A DNA stretch of 64,000 bases from Chitinophaga sedimenti (GTDB lineage Bacteria > Bacteroidota > Bacteroidia > Chitinophagales > Chitinophagaceae), in assembly GCF_023156195.1 (NCBI RefSeq), contig NZ_JAKUKA010000001.1, positions 1,736,001 to 1,800,000 of the forward strand. Direction: 5' to 3'. Positions 39,115-48,713 of this stretch are shown here, piece by piece. The notes under the pieces were generated by a model. The model was not told the DNA's origin and ran no database searches. It saw nothing but the letters and a program-made list of their open reading frames with translations. A program made the position numbers and the translations under genes. The first letter of the stretch is position 1. Every line of letters starts with the position of its first letter.

Positions 39115-41320
39115 CTATATAAACAAGACTGGCTTATTTATCCTAATACGCCCCTGGTGGTGCTCCCACAGCCGCGAGTAAATAGCCTTCCGCGCCATCA
39201 GCTGGCTATGTGTACCTTCTTCCGCCATCATTCCTTCCTGCAACACCACAATTTTATCGGCATTCATCACTGTGCTTAACCGGTGTGCGATCACGATGAT
39301 CGTTTTACCGCCGTCGCGGAGCGCCTGCATTGTGCGCTGCACATATTGGTCGCTTACAGGATCGAGCGACGATGTAGCTTCGTCGAGGATGAGGATATCG
39401 GGATTGCGGTAAATCGCCCGGGCAATAGCAAGGCGCTGACGTTGGCCACCGGACAGATTGGCGCCATGTTCGCCAAGCCGGGTATTAAATCCGTCGGGCA
39501 GTTTTTCGATGAACTCCAGTAAGCCAAGGTGCTGCGACACGAGTAAAGCGCGTTGCATATCCGGCTCATATTCGCCCACGGCAATATTTTCGAGAATGGT
39601 ACCTGCAAAAAGGTCGATCTGCTGCGGCACGACGCTTACTCTCCTGCGCAAACTTTCATTTTCTATATACTTGATATCGAGATTACCAATGGAAATGTGC
39701 CCATCGCGTAGCGGATAAATGTTCTGCAATAAGGCCATCAGCGTCGATTTCCCGGAGCCGCTCTCTCCTACTACCGCTGTGATCTTCCCTTTTTCCATAT
39801 GAAGATTAAAATTTTTAAACACTTCAGTACGACTCCCGTACCGGAACGACACATTGTGAAACATGATATTACCCACCATCTCCGGCGTCAGTACCACTTT
39901 GTTCGCCGTATCCTCCTGCTCCAGGTCCATGATCTCGAACAACCGGTCTGCCGCGATCAACGCGTCCTGCATGCTTTTGTTAGCGCTGATCAGGCTCATG
40001 GCAGGCCCCGTAAAGTAACCCAGGATCGCATAAAATGACAACAACTCCCCGGACTTAACTGCCGCTCAATGACAAATATTGATCCCGCCCATAATAACAC
40101 CACTACGAATACACTGGTCGCAAAGCTGGCAGCATTGCCGATGTACAGGTTATTCAGCGTAGCGTAATAAATAGTTTTCAGCAGTTGTATAAATTTAGAT
40201 TCCGTTTTCACGTTCGCATATTCCTCCAACCCGAAACGTTTGATGGTACCGGCAGAATTCAGCGATTCTACCAGTTGTCCGCCCAGTTCCGCACTATCTT
40301 CCATGAGTTTCCGCTGCATCTTTTTGTTCACCTGGTTGCTGATGCGATACACCACGTAATATACAGGCACGATGCCGAGCATGATCAACGCAAGTTTCCA
40401 GTAATACGTAAACATCAGGCAGAAGGAAAAGAACACTATAAATATATTGACGACAAGGCTTACCGCTACATCGTTCACGAATACACGAATCTTGCCGCAT
40501 CATTGATACGCGAGGTAATTTCACCCACGCGCATGGTGTCAAAGAATTGTTGTGGCAGTTTGAGGAGATGTTTGTAGTACCCAAGAATCAGTTGCGCATC
40601 AATCTGCTGGCCGGTTTTAAGCGCAAACACACTTTTGAGGCTGCCGATATATAATTGTAATGCAAGGATGCCTAACATAACCACACCTAACAGGTTCAGC
40701 AGGTTGCGGTTCTCTTCTACCAGTACATTATCGACTATTTTCTGTACATAAATAGAGGTCGATAATCCGAGTATGGTATACAACATGGCGCCGAACACGG
40801 TTTGCGCCGTTACCGCGCGGTGCGGCTTCAGCAGGTACCAGAAGCGTTGCAGGTTGGAAGCCTTTTCATTACCGGGCTTGAAAGTTTCGCCGGGCAGCAG
40901 CAATACCAGTACGCCGGTCCACATCTGCTTAAAATCTTCCTGCTTTACTTTGTGCAATTCACCGTCCGATGGGTCCATTACCAGCACGTATTCTTTCGTT
41001 ACCCGGTAAATGACCACGTAGTGATGCAGTACTCCTTTCAGCACCAGGTGCGCGATAGCAGGTTTAGGAATATTGGCCAGCGCCTCCCAGGGACCTTTAA
41101 CGCCTTTCGCCTGGAAACCAAGCTTACCGGCAGCTTCAATCATGCCCATTACGTTGGTGCCCTTACCATCGGTATAGGCATACTGACGAATACGCGCAAC
41201 AGGCATCTCCAGGTTATAATAGGAAGCCACCGAAGCCAGGCAGGCTGCTGCACAGTCGCTGATGTCGCGCTGCTTTACGAGCGCACTTTTCTTTACTTTT
41301 CTGATGGGTTGACGGTCCAT
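39115..41320 (-). CDS. peptidase-containing ABC exporter (C39 type), frame-broken
   Basis: A PCAT: an inner-membrane exporter that cuts double-glycine leader peptides as it secretes them. The N-terminal C39 peptidase has QRDISDCAAACLASVASYY (catalytic Cys), KGVLHHYVVIYRV (His) and VMDPSDGEL (Asp). A membrane domain follows, then the ATPase: GESGSGKST (Walker A), LSGGQRQRLAIARA, ILILDEATSSLDP and IVIAHRLSTV. Breaks at TT 40492-40493 and C4 40047-40050 (plus strand) close with one base each. About 735 residues. The HlyD gene lies four bases upstream on the same strand, so they form one secretion unit. Confidence 0.92.
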
Positions 41321-41323
41321 GCG

Positions 41324-42466
41324 TTATCCTTTTCGGTTGTTGGGGTTAATCCAGTCGTCGGCTTTGTCATATAACAGCTGAAAAAGACTGCGTTTGGTGA
41401 GTATGAAACGGGCCTGCAATGTCATGCCCTTTTTGAGCTGGCCTTTTACGCCATGTGCTGTTTCCACAGCGGGACTGGCAAAAGCACAACGTACTTTAAA
41501 TACGGGCTGATTGTCCATCATGGTGAAGTCATTGTCTACCGACAAGACCTTCCCCTGCACAAGTCCCCATTCATTATAATTAAACGCCTCTACCTGGAAA
41601 CGCGCGGGCATACCGGCTTTCAGGTAGGCGATATCGCGCGGGGATACATAACATTCAGCCACTAAATTGGAGTCAGGGAAATAACGCCAAGCACCTCACC
41701 ATTTTGTACGGTGCCGCCGGCATAGCGGCCGCTGAACTGCTGTAGGGTGCCGCTCACCGGGGCTTTGATCAAATTCCACTCCTGTTCTTTTTCCAACGCT
41801 TTCGTATCGGCCTGCAGGCGTCCGCTCTCCATGCGGAACTGCCCGAGTTCTTCCTGCCAGGCGCTGCGTTGTTGCTGAACCGTGGAATTATAGACGGCCT
41901 GTACCCTTTCGTACTCAAACTTTTTATCGTGCAGTTCTTTTGCGCCACTACCTTATCGGCATACAGCGTGTTGTAAATATCGAGGTCGTTCCGCAGTTTT
42001 TTTAACGTGGCCGCCTGCTCTGCCAGCGTTGCCTGGAACTTCTGGTACTGCTGCCGGTATAGCGCCGATTGCAGTCCGGCGCCACCGCCGGCGGCCAGGA
42101 TGGTGAGGTCATGAATATATGCCTCGCGCTGACTGAGTTCATAACTTGCCTGTATTAAACGTCCTTTACTAACGTCTTCCTGAAGGCGCATGAGCACCTG
42201 TCCTTTTTTACGGCCTCGCCGTCGCGCACCAGCACTTCTTCAATAGTGCCCGCCACCATGGCGCGCAATTCGTTCTTTTCTGTAACAGGACGCACGAGTC
42301 CAGGCGCTTTTACAGAAACATCAACTTTAATAAAAGGAAGGGCCAGAATGGTGAGCAGTATGGCGAGCAATACAGTAACATAAATGACCTGCGTTCGTAC
42401 CTGCACTTTTGGAAGCCAGGTATGCACGGAATTCTGCACTACTTCCACAGGAAAAAGCTGCGGCAT
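41324..42466 (-). CDS. HlyD-family periplasmic adaptor, frame-broken
   Basis: The membrane-fusion partner of the exporter. One N-terminal helix (QVIYVTVLLAILLTILALPF) precedes an RVDVSVKAPGLVRPV lipoyl-like strand, a long coiled coil with the Gln/Leu-rich segment LYRQQYQKFQATLAEQAATLKKLRNDL, and the beta domain GGTVQNGEVLGVISPDSN / AECYVSPRDIAYLKAGMPARFQVEAFNYNEWG. Breaks at T6 42204-42209, T4 41938-41941 and GGG 41676-41678 (plus strand) close with one base each. About 381 residues. An outer-membrane TolC partner is not in this operon. Confidence 0.88.
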
Positions 42467-42476
42467 TGGGAAGATG

Positions 42477-42546
42477 GTTTAAGCAAATGAATACATGCCG
42501 GTGGTTGGCCGGCTGGTTAAATACGATAACAATTCATTGCTTAAAC
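42477..42546. repeat. long inverted repeat between divergent exporter and glycosidase
   Basis: GTTTAAGCAAATGAAT at 42477-42492 pairs with ATTCATTGCTTAAAC at 42532-42546 (15 pairs, one bulged base). Within the 39-base loop, GCCGG (from 42498) and CCGGC form a second hairpin. It lies just upstream of the HlyD start and 67 bases before the glycosidase start. Confidence 0.75.
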
Positions 42547-42612
42547 GGTGTGATAGGCTTCGGCAATTTACAATTTAAATTGAAATTTTCAAGCAGTACC
42601 TTTAGGGAGATG

Positions 42613-44573
42613 ATGAAACATGTTTTGCCCCTGCTGTTCCTGCTATCGGGCCTTAGCGCCGGTGCGCAGCTCCGGGAAATACCGCTTTCTCCCGACCGCT
42701 TTTACCAGGTGGTGAGCTCCACCAAAAGCACGGACGCCCTGATCGACGGCGACATCCGGACGCAACCGGAGCCGCAATACCACCTGCTGGCCTACCCCGC
42801 TGAAATACGGTACGAGTTTCCTGCGGAGATGGACGTCAGCATTGCGCAAATAAGGTTTTACGACGGCATGGGCACCGCAGAAGGCAAGCCCTTTAAGGTA
42901 TACGTGATTTCGCCCGGCAACTGGAAGAAAACACTGATCGCCACGTTTACCGGCGATGCCTATAACGAATGGACGACCATCAACCTGAAAACACCGTTAA
43001 AAGCCCGGTACCTCGTGATCGAAAAAGGGATATTATTCCCGAATGAGATGCAATTACTGGGCGATTTTAAGCCCTACAGGGAGCAAAAATCGCCCGAACG
43101 CCCCAGGCGACCCTTCAGGAACTACACGGGCGTAAATGGCTTTGAATGGAACATTCTGAAAGATCCCGCGAATGAAAGTACGTTTGGTGAGATTGACGAG
43201 GCGAAATTTTCCCTGTTAAAGCCTTTTACGGCTTTCCGCCATTACATGGACTGGGAAAAACTGGAGCATACGCCGGGGAAGTATACATTCAGTCCCACCC
43301 GCTCGGGCGCATGGGATTACGACCGCATGTATGAAACCCTGCAACGCCACCACATCGAAGTACTGGCCTGTTTTAAAACGATCCCCAACTTCATCATCAA
43401 TACCTATCCTGAAAAGGACCGCGATTACGGCAATGTGCCCGCACGTTTCGGTGCGGACCTGACCAAACCGGCAACATATATAGAACAAGGGCGCGCGGTG
43501 TTTCAATATGCCGCTCGTTATGGCAGCAACAAAAACGTAAATCCTGCATTGGTAAAAGTTGACTTTGCGCCGCAGTTCGGGCCCGGCACCCGGGCCAATG
43601 AGCGTAAAATTGGCTTAGGCTTGATCCGCTATATCGAATGCGACAACGAGCGCGACAAGTGGTGGGCGGGCCGCAAGGCTTACCAGACGGGGCGGGAATA
43701 TGCCGCTAATCTCTCGGCCTTTTACGATGGCGATCAGGGACGGCTTGGACCCGGTGTCGGCGTTAAAGCAGCGGATTCCACTATCCGGTGGCCATCGGTG
43801 GTATCGCCGCAGCGGAACCCGATTACATCCGCGCTATTATCGACTGGTGTAAGGAGTTCCGCGGCGGACAGCTTTGCTTTGATATCATCAACTATCACCA
43901 ATATGCCAATGACGCTGGCTCGGTGCAATATGGCGAATCCACCCGCGGGATGGCGCCGGAAACTGCCCGGCTGGGTAACATTGCCGACAAGTTCATTGAC
44001 CTGTCATGGCGTTATGGAGGCAACCGGGAAATATGGGTCACCGAAACCGGGTACGACCTGCATCAGTCGTCCCCGCACCATGTTCCTGCGGTAGGTTCGC
44101 GCAGCATCCTGCAAACCCAGGCCGACTGGATATTGCGCACGGCGTTGCTGTATGCGCGTAAAGGTATTGACCGCATCTTCTACTACCAGCTATTTGATGA
44201 CAACCCGGGACAGGATTGCCAGTTCTGCACCACGGGACTGGCCGACGAAGCGGCCCGGAAACGGCGCCCTGCACTGGACTTCCTGATGCAGGCCAACCAC
44301 CTGATCGGCGATTATGTATATACAAAATCCGTAAGTGCCAATCCCGTTGCGGACCTGTACACCAAAGGCGAGCAACAGACTTATGTGCTGTATTCACCCA
44401 CCGAATCAGGTAAGGAAACCCGCTTCGTGCTGGAAGTTCCCGAAAGTGTTAAAACGGTGACAATGTACCGGTTGGCTGAGGGGGAAGACCGGGCGCGGGA
44501 GGAGCATCTTGCGGTAACGAATGGTAAATTATCGTTAATCCTGACCGAAATTCCGGTATTTATTGCATTATAA
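42613..44573 (+). CDS. secreted clan GH-A-type glycoside hydrolase with discoidin-like domain, frame-broken
   Basis: A signal peptide ends LSAGAQ. Residues 25-150 form a beta-sandwich like an F5/8-type-C (discoidin) domain. From about 170 a TIM-barrel-like enzyme follows: YMDWEKLEHTPGKYTF, ACFKTIPNFIINTYP, LIRYIECDNERDKWW (possible acid/base region, N-E) and GNREIWVTETGYDLHQS, where Glu is the likely nucleophile. The pattern resembles GH39/GH5-type enzymes, but I cannot set the family. The break at CC 43778-43779 closes with one base (AADSHYPVAIGGIAAAEPDY). About 654 residues; ATG 42610 is equally possible. No Sus pair is adjacent. Confidence 0.68.
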
Positions 44574-44605
44574 TTTGGTTCGACCACAGATAAAGCCTAC
44601 ATTCG
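44574..44605 (+). promoter_or_regulatory. promoter of the cold-shock gene
   Basis: TTTG at 44574-44577 and TACATTCG at 44598-44605 with 20 bases between, close to the Bacteroidota consensus. The start codon lies 26 bases on. Confidence 0.5.
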
Positions 44606-44631
44606 CAAGCATAATTTTATAAATTTTAGAA

Positions 44632-44835
44632 ATGAACACAAAAATCATCGGAACTGTAAAGTTCTTCAACGAGACAAAAGGCTTTGGCTTCATCAAACAT
44701 GAAGATTCTAACAAAGAAACTTTTGTACATGTAACAGGCCTCGTTCACGAAATCCAGCAAGACGACCGCGTAGAGTTCGAAGTGCAGGAAGGTAGGAAAG
44801 GCGAGAACGCTGTTAACGTAAGGCGCATTGATTAA
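44632..44835 (+). CDS. cold-shock-domain protein
   Basis: 67 residues, a full single OB-fold cold-shock protein. GTVKFFNETKGFGFIKHEDSNKETFVHVTGL carries the RNP1 (KGFGFI) and RNP2 (FVHV) RNA-binding motifs. It binds single-stranded RNA or DNA and acts as an RNA chaperone. It has its own promoter and terminator and so is a one-gene unit. The name cspA cannot be assigned safely. Confidence 0.93.
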   Translation: MNTKIIGTVKFFNETKGFGFIKHEDSNKETFVHVTGLVHEIQQDDRVEFEVQEGRKGENAVNVRRID

Positions 44836-44859
44836 GGTTTAACTTTATCATACCTTTTT

Positions 44860-44890
44860 GAAGGCTGGTCTATATAGACCGGCCTTCTTT
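44860..44890 (+). terminator. bidirectional terminator after cold-shock gene
   Basis: GAAGGCTGGTCTA / TAGACCGGCCTTC stem around TA, with T residues on both strands. Likely shared with the convergent regulator. Confidence 0.8.
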
Positions 44891-44893
44891 CTT

Positions 44894-45535
44894 TTACTTG
44901 ATGAGTCCGCGCTTTAAAGCCTCCTTTACCAACCCCGCTGTATTCTTCACCCCCAGTTTCTGTACAATATTAAAACGGTGCGCCTCCACGGTTCGCAAAC
45001 TGATGTACAATTCCTCCGCTATTTCGTGATTATTATATTCGGCCGCTATCAGCCTTAAAACATCCTTCTCCCGGTTCGTCAGCGGTATTTCATAACGACT
45101 GGTACGTTGCCCTGTAATTGCTTCATGTAATAATTTCTGCTGAATCTGTTCATCGAGAAATTGCTTACCGTCCATTACTTTATAAATCGCTTCGAGGATG
45201 GTTTTATGATCTGTGTTTTTAAGCAGGTAACCTGATGCACCGTTCCGGATCAGTTGCCGCACATAATGTGCATCATCGAGACTTGTCAGCACCATTACTT
45301 TTACCTGCGGAAATTGTTTTACGATGTTTCGGCATAACTCTACGCCCGATACATCTTGCAATTGAATATCCATCAATACAAGATCCGGTTGCGTATGTTG
45401 CAACGTTTCCATCAATGCAAGACCACTCGTTCCCGCAAACACGATCTCTAGTCCTGGAACCTCTCCCAGTCGCAGTCTTAAGCCATCTATTACTATGGGG
45501 TGATCATCTGCTAAAAATATTCTAACCGGCATCAT
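44894..45535 (-). CDS. NarL/FixJ-type response regulator
   Basis: A receiver domain (FLADDHPIVIDGLRLRL with the acidic pair, DLVLMDIQLQDVSGVEL with the phospho-Asp, VMVLTSLDD, GASGYLLKNTD with the conserved Lys) followed by a LuxR-type helix-turn-helix (LTNREKDVLRLIAAEYNNHEIAEELYISLRTVEAHRFNIVQKLG). About 213 residues, intact. Start chosen at MMPVRIF (45535). No histidine kinase is next to it. It is divergent from susC with a 240-base region holding palindromes, so it might act there, but that is an inference. Confidence 0.88.
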   Translation of the reverse strand: MMPVRIFLADDHPIVIDGLRLRLGEVPGLEIVFAGTSGLALMETLQHTQPDLVLMDIQLQDVSGVELCRNIVKQFPQVKVMVLTSLDDAHYVRQLIRNGASGYLLKNTDHKTILEAIYKVMDGKQFLDEQIQQKLLHEAITGQRTSRYEIPLTNREKDVLRLIAAEYNNHEIAEELYISLRTVEAHRFNIVQKLGVKNTAGLVKEALKRGLIK

Positions 45536-45655
45536 ATGGTGCAATTGTGGTTTCCTCTAAGTGTGGGGCAGTGCAATAATAGCTGATGCAGTAGTGATTC
45601 TAATACGTGTAAATACTTAGGTGTAAAAATAGGTGATCCATACAATATACCGCAA

Positions 45656-45688
45656 GCAGCGCTGCATAGTTTTGCATATGGAACTATG
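45656..45688. promoter_or_regulatory. palindromes upstream of susC, candidate operator
   Basis: GCAGCGCTGC (45656-45665) is a perfect palindrome. Overlapping it, CATAGTT (45665-45671) and AACTATG (45682-45688) form an inverted repeat around TTGCATATGG. It lies 98 bases before the susC start. Confidence 0.45.
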
Positions 45689-45786
45689 TATGAATATTGA
45701 ACAATTCCGCCTGCTCATGAGACAAGTTAGACCCTTTATCTGAAGTGTAGCATTAGCTGTTTAAATCACCTTAAATCACAACCAAA

Positions 45787-48702
45787 ATGAAAAAACTACT
45801 GCCTGGAGTGCTTGTCCTGCTATGCCTGACATTGTCCATTGCCCTGCACGCCCAGCAAAAAAAAAAAATCTCAGGTACAGTGACCGACAAGAACGGTGCT
45901 GTACTGCCCGGAGCAACTGTCACTGTCAATAAAGGCAAACAGGGCGCGGTCACCAATAGCGAAGGCAAATTTGAAATTGTTGCCCCCGACGACGGACTTG
46001 TTACGATTAACTTTACAGGCTACAAATCACAGACCGTGAAAGTAGGTGCTTCCGGCGAAGTGCAGGTTTCACTGGCTGAAGACGTAGCTAAATTAGATGA
46101 AGTGATTGTAACGGGACTTGCTACTTCTGTAAAGCGACGTAATGCCGCAAACGCAGTAGCTACTGTATCTTCCAAAGAACTTTCCGGCACCGCCCCCGCA
46201 CAAACTTTTGATGCCGCATTAAGTGGTAAAATCACAGGCGCCAACATCAACGCCAACTCCGGCGCACCCGGTGGCGGCTTGTCGATCAAACTGCGTGGTG
46301 TAACTACTTTTTACGGCAATACAGATCCGCTGTTCGTGATCGACGGTGTAATTGTAAACAACCGCGCGGTATCCGGCGGCCTGAATGCAGTTACCGCGGC
46401 AGGCAGTAGCGGCGCGACCTCCGACCAGGACAATGCCGCGGGCAGGATTGCCGACATCAACCCGTCAGATATTGAAAATATTGAAATCCTGAAAGGCGCT
46501 TCCGCTTCAGCGATCTATGGCTCACAGGCAGCCGCGGGGGTGGTAGTTATCACTACTAAAAAGGGACGTGCGGGTAAAACGAAGTTTACCGTGAACCAGG
46601 ACGCAGGTGTTGTGTCTGTCCGCAAATTGCTCGGCCAAAGAAAACTGACGGAAGAGCGTGTAGTCGCATCCCGTTGGCGGCTGGCAGACTACCAGGCAGC
46701 AGTTGCAGCGGGTAAAATATATGATTACGAGAAAGAAATGTACGGCAACGACGGTTTTACGCGTAACACCAACCTGAGCATGAGCGGTGGCAATGATAAA
46801 ACGACTTTCATGCTTAGCGCCGGCATAAAAGACGAAGACGGTATTATTAAAAGGACCGGTTACGAAAATAACAGTGTCCGCACAAATATAGACCATCGCA
46901 TCAGTGATAAAATAAAAGTTGGACTTACCTCCACCTATCTCCGCTCCTCTTCGGACCGTGGCTTAACCAATAACGATAACCGCGGCGCTACTTTCGGCGT
47001 GGCCTTATCATCAACACCATCGTTTGCACAATTGCACCCCGATGAAGGCGGCAATTATCCCGCTAACCCGTTCAGCGCTTCCAACCCGCTGGAAACGCGC
47101 GACAGGATGCAAAACAACGAACTGGTGAATCGCTTCATCGGCGGCATTAACCTGGAAGCTACGCTGCAACAGTCGCAGCGCTCTACCACCCGGTTTATCG
47201 CCCGTGGCGGTATCGACTACTACAACCTGAAAAGCTTTGTACTGTTCCCCTCCTCCCTGCAATTCCAGGCTATTACACGCGGCCAGAACATCCGTGGTAA
47301 CGCCAATAACCTGTTCACCAACTGGTCCGGCTTCCTGGTAAATACGCTTTCAACAAAAAACAATCTCTCGTTTACCAGTACCGTTGGTCTGACGCACGAA
47401 ACTGGTCAGTTTGACCAGATACTGAACGTGGCATCGCAACTGATCGGCGAGCAAACAAGTCTCGACCAGGCCGGCGCGGTGGATGTAACCCAGACCCGCA
47501 CAAGCTTCCGGAACGATGGGGTGTTTTTACAGGAAGAGGTAGCGATTAAAGAATTTCTGAACCTTACCGCCGGCGTACGCTTCGACAAATCGACGAACAA
47601 TGGTGATCACGATCAATACTACCTGTTCCCGAAAGCCAACATTGCCTGGAACATCACGAAAACAGGCAACTGGAGCAGTACTGTCATCAACGACCTGAAA
47701 CTGCGTATCGCTTACGGCGAGGGTAACGGCTTACCTACTTTCAGCAGCCGTTTCACCAGCCTTATCGGCGCCAACATCGGCGGCAAGCCGGGCTCCGCGA
47801 TCAATTATGTGCTGGGCGACAATGCGATTGAACCGGAACGGCAGACAGAGTTGGAAGGCGGTGTGGACGTAAGTTTCCTCGACGGTCGTATTTCGCTGGA
47901 AGCCACGTATTACAATAAGGTGATCCGTAACATGCTGCTGCAGGCAGAACCACTGGGCTCTACCGGCTTTTCTATAGAATGGATAAATGGCGGCAAATTG
48001 CAAAACCGCGGCCTGGAACTGGGTTTACGTACTATTCCTTTGAACAGGAAAAACATCCGCTGGGGATCCAACGTAAACTTCTGGTTTAACCGTTCCAAAG
48101 TGCTGGAGTTGAATGCCCCTCCCTTTGACCCTGGTGGATCTTTTGGTTCATCCTATGGCACCTTCTTTATAGAGGAAGGCAAAAGAGCTACGCAGATCAT
48201 TGCTATTGTGGATGACGAAGGCACGGAAGCGAAAGTAGGCGATTCCGAACCCGACTTCCAGGCAAACTGGTCCAACGAACTGACACTGTTCAAAAACCTG
48301 AGCCTGCGTTTCCTGTTCCATTGGAAAAAAGGCGGCGACAACGTAAACCTGACGCAGACGCTGTATGACGGCGGCCGTGTGAGCCCGGATTATGACGACA
48401 AATCACCGGAAGCTGGCGTACCGTTAGGGCGTTACCGCCTGATTACACCGGCTTCTTACATACAGGACGCGAGCTACCTGCGTCTCCGTGAAATTGGCCT
48501 GTTTTACAAACTACCGGTTAAAATGAGGTATGTAGATGGAATTACAGTAGGTGCATCCGCCAACAACTATTTCACCTGGACTAAATACAAGGGCTACGAT
48601 CCGGAAGTGTCCAACTTCGGTACAGGCTTTTCTACAGGCATTGATGTTACGCCCTACCCTGCCACCAAACGCCTGCAGTTCCACCTTGCCTTTAACTTCT
48701 AA
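45787..48702 (+). CDS. SusC/RagA-family TonB-linked outer membrane protein
   Basis: 971 residues, an intact TonB-dependent transporter. The signal peptide ends HAQ; a carboxypeptidase-D-like domain follows (SGTVTDKNGAVLPGATVTVNK); LDEVIVTGLATSVKRRNAA is the TonB-box region; the plug includes VIDGVIVNN and NIEILKGASASAIYGSQAAAGVVVITTKKG, the SusC signature; a large beta barrel completes it. It imports polymers or oligomers (usually glycans, sometimes peptides) with the SusD lipoprotein that follows 12 bases downstream. No hydrolase or regulator beyond the divergent NarL-type gene is adjacent, so the substrate is unknown. Confidence 0.95.
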   Translation: MKKLLPGVLVLLCLTLSIALHAQQKKKISGTVTDKNGAVLPGATVTVNKGKQGAVTNSEGKFEIVAPDDGLVTINFTGYKSQTVKVGASGEVQVSLAEDVAKLDEVIVTGLATSVKRRNAANAVATVSSKELSGTAPAQTFDAALSGKITGANINANSGAPGGGLSIKLRGVTTFYGNTDPLFVIDGVIVNNRAVSGGLNAVTAAGSSGATSDQDNAAGRIADINPSDIENIEILKGASASAIYGSQAAAGVVVITTKKGRAGKTKFTVNQDAGVVSVRKLLGQRKLTEERVVASRWRLADYQAAVAAGKIYDYEKEMYGNDGFTRNTNLSMSGGNDKTTFMLSAGIKDEDGIIKRTGYENNSVRTNIDHRISDKIKVGLTSTYLRSSSDRGLTNNDNRGATFGVALSSTPSFAQLHPDEGGNYPANPFSASNPLETRDRMQNNELVNRFIGGINLEATLQQSQRSTTRFIARGGIDYYNLKSFVLFPSSLQFQAITRGQNIRGNANNLFTNWSGFLVNTLSTKNNLSFTSTVGLTHETGQFDQILNVASQLIGEQTSLDQAGAVDVTQTRTSFRNDGVFLQEEVAIKEFLNLTAGVRFDKSTNNGDHDQYYLFPKANIAWNITKTGNWSSTVINDLKLRIAYGEGNGLPTFSSRFTSLIGANIGGKPGSAINYVLGDNAIEPERQTELEGGVDVSFLDGRISLEATYYNKVIRNMLLQAEPLGSTGFSIEWINGGKLQNRGLELGLRTIPLNRKNIRWGSNVNFWFNRSKVLELNAPPFDPGGSFGSSYGTFFIEEGKRATQIIAIVDDEGTEAKVGDSEPDFQANWSNELTLFKNLSLRFLFHWKKGGDNVNLTQTLYDGGRVSPDYDDKSPEAGVPLGRYRLITPASYIQDASYLRLREIGLFYKLPVKMRYVDGITVGASANNYFTWTKYKGYDPEVSNFGTGFSTGIDVTPYPATKRLQFHLAFNF

Positions 48703-48713
48703 ACTGAACTGAC

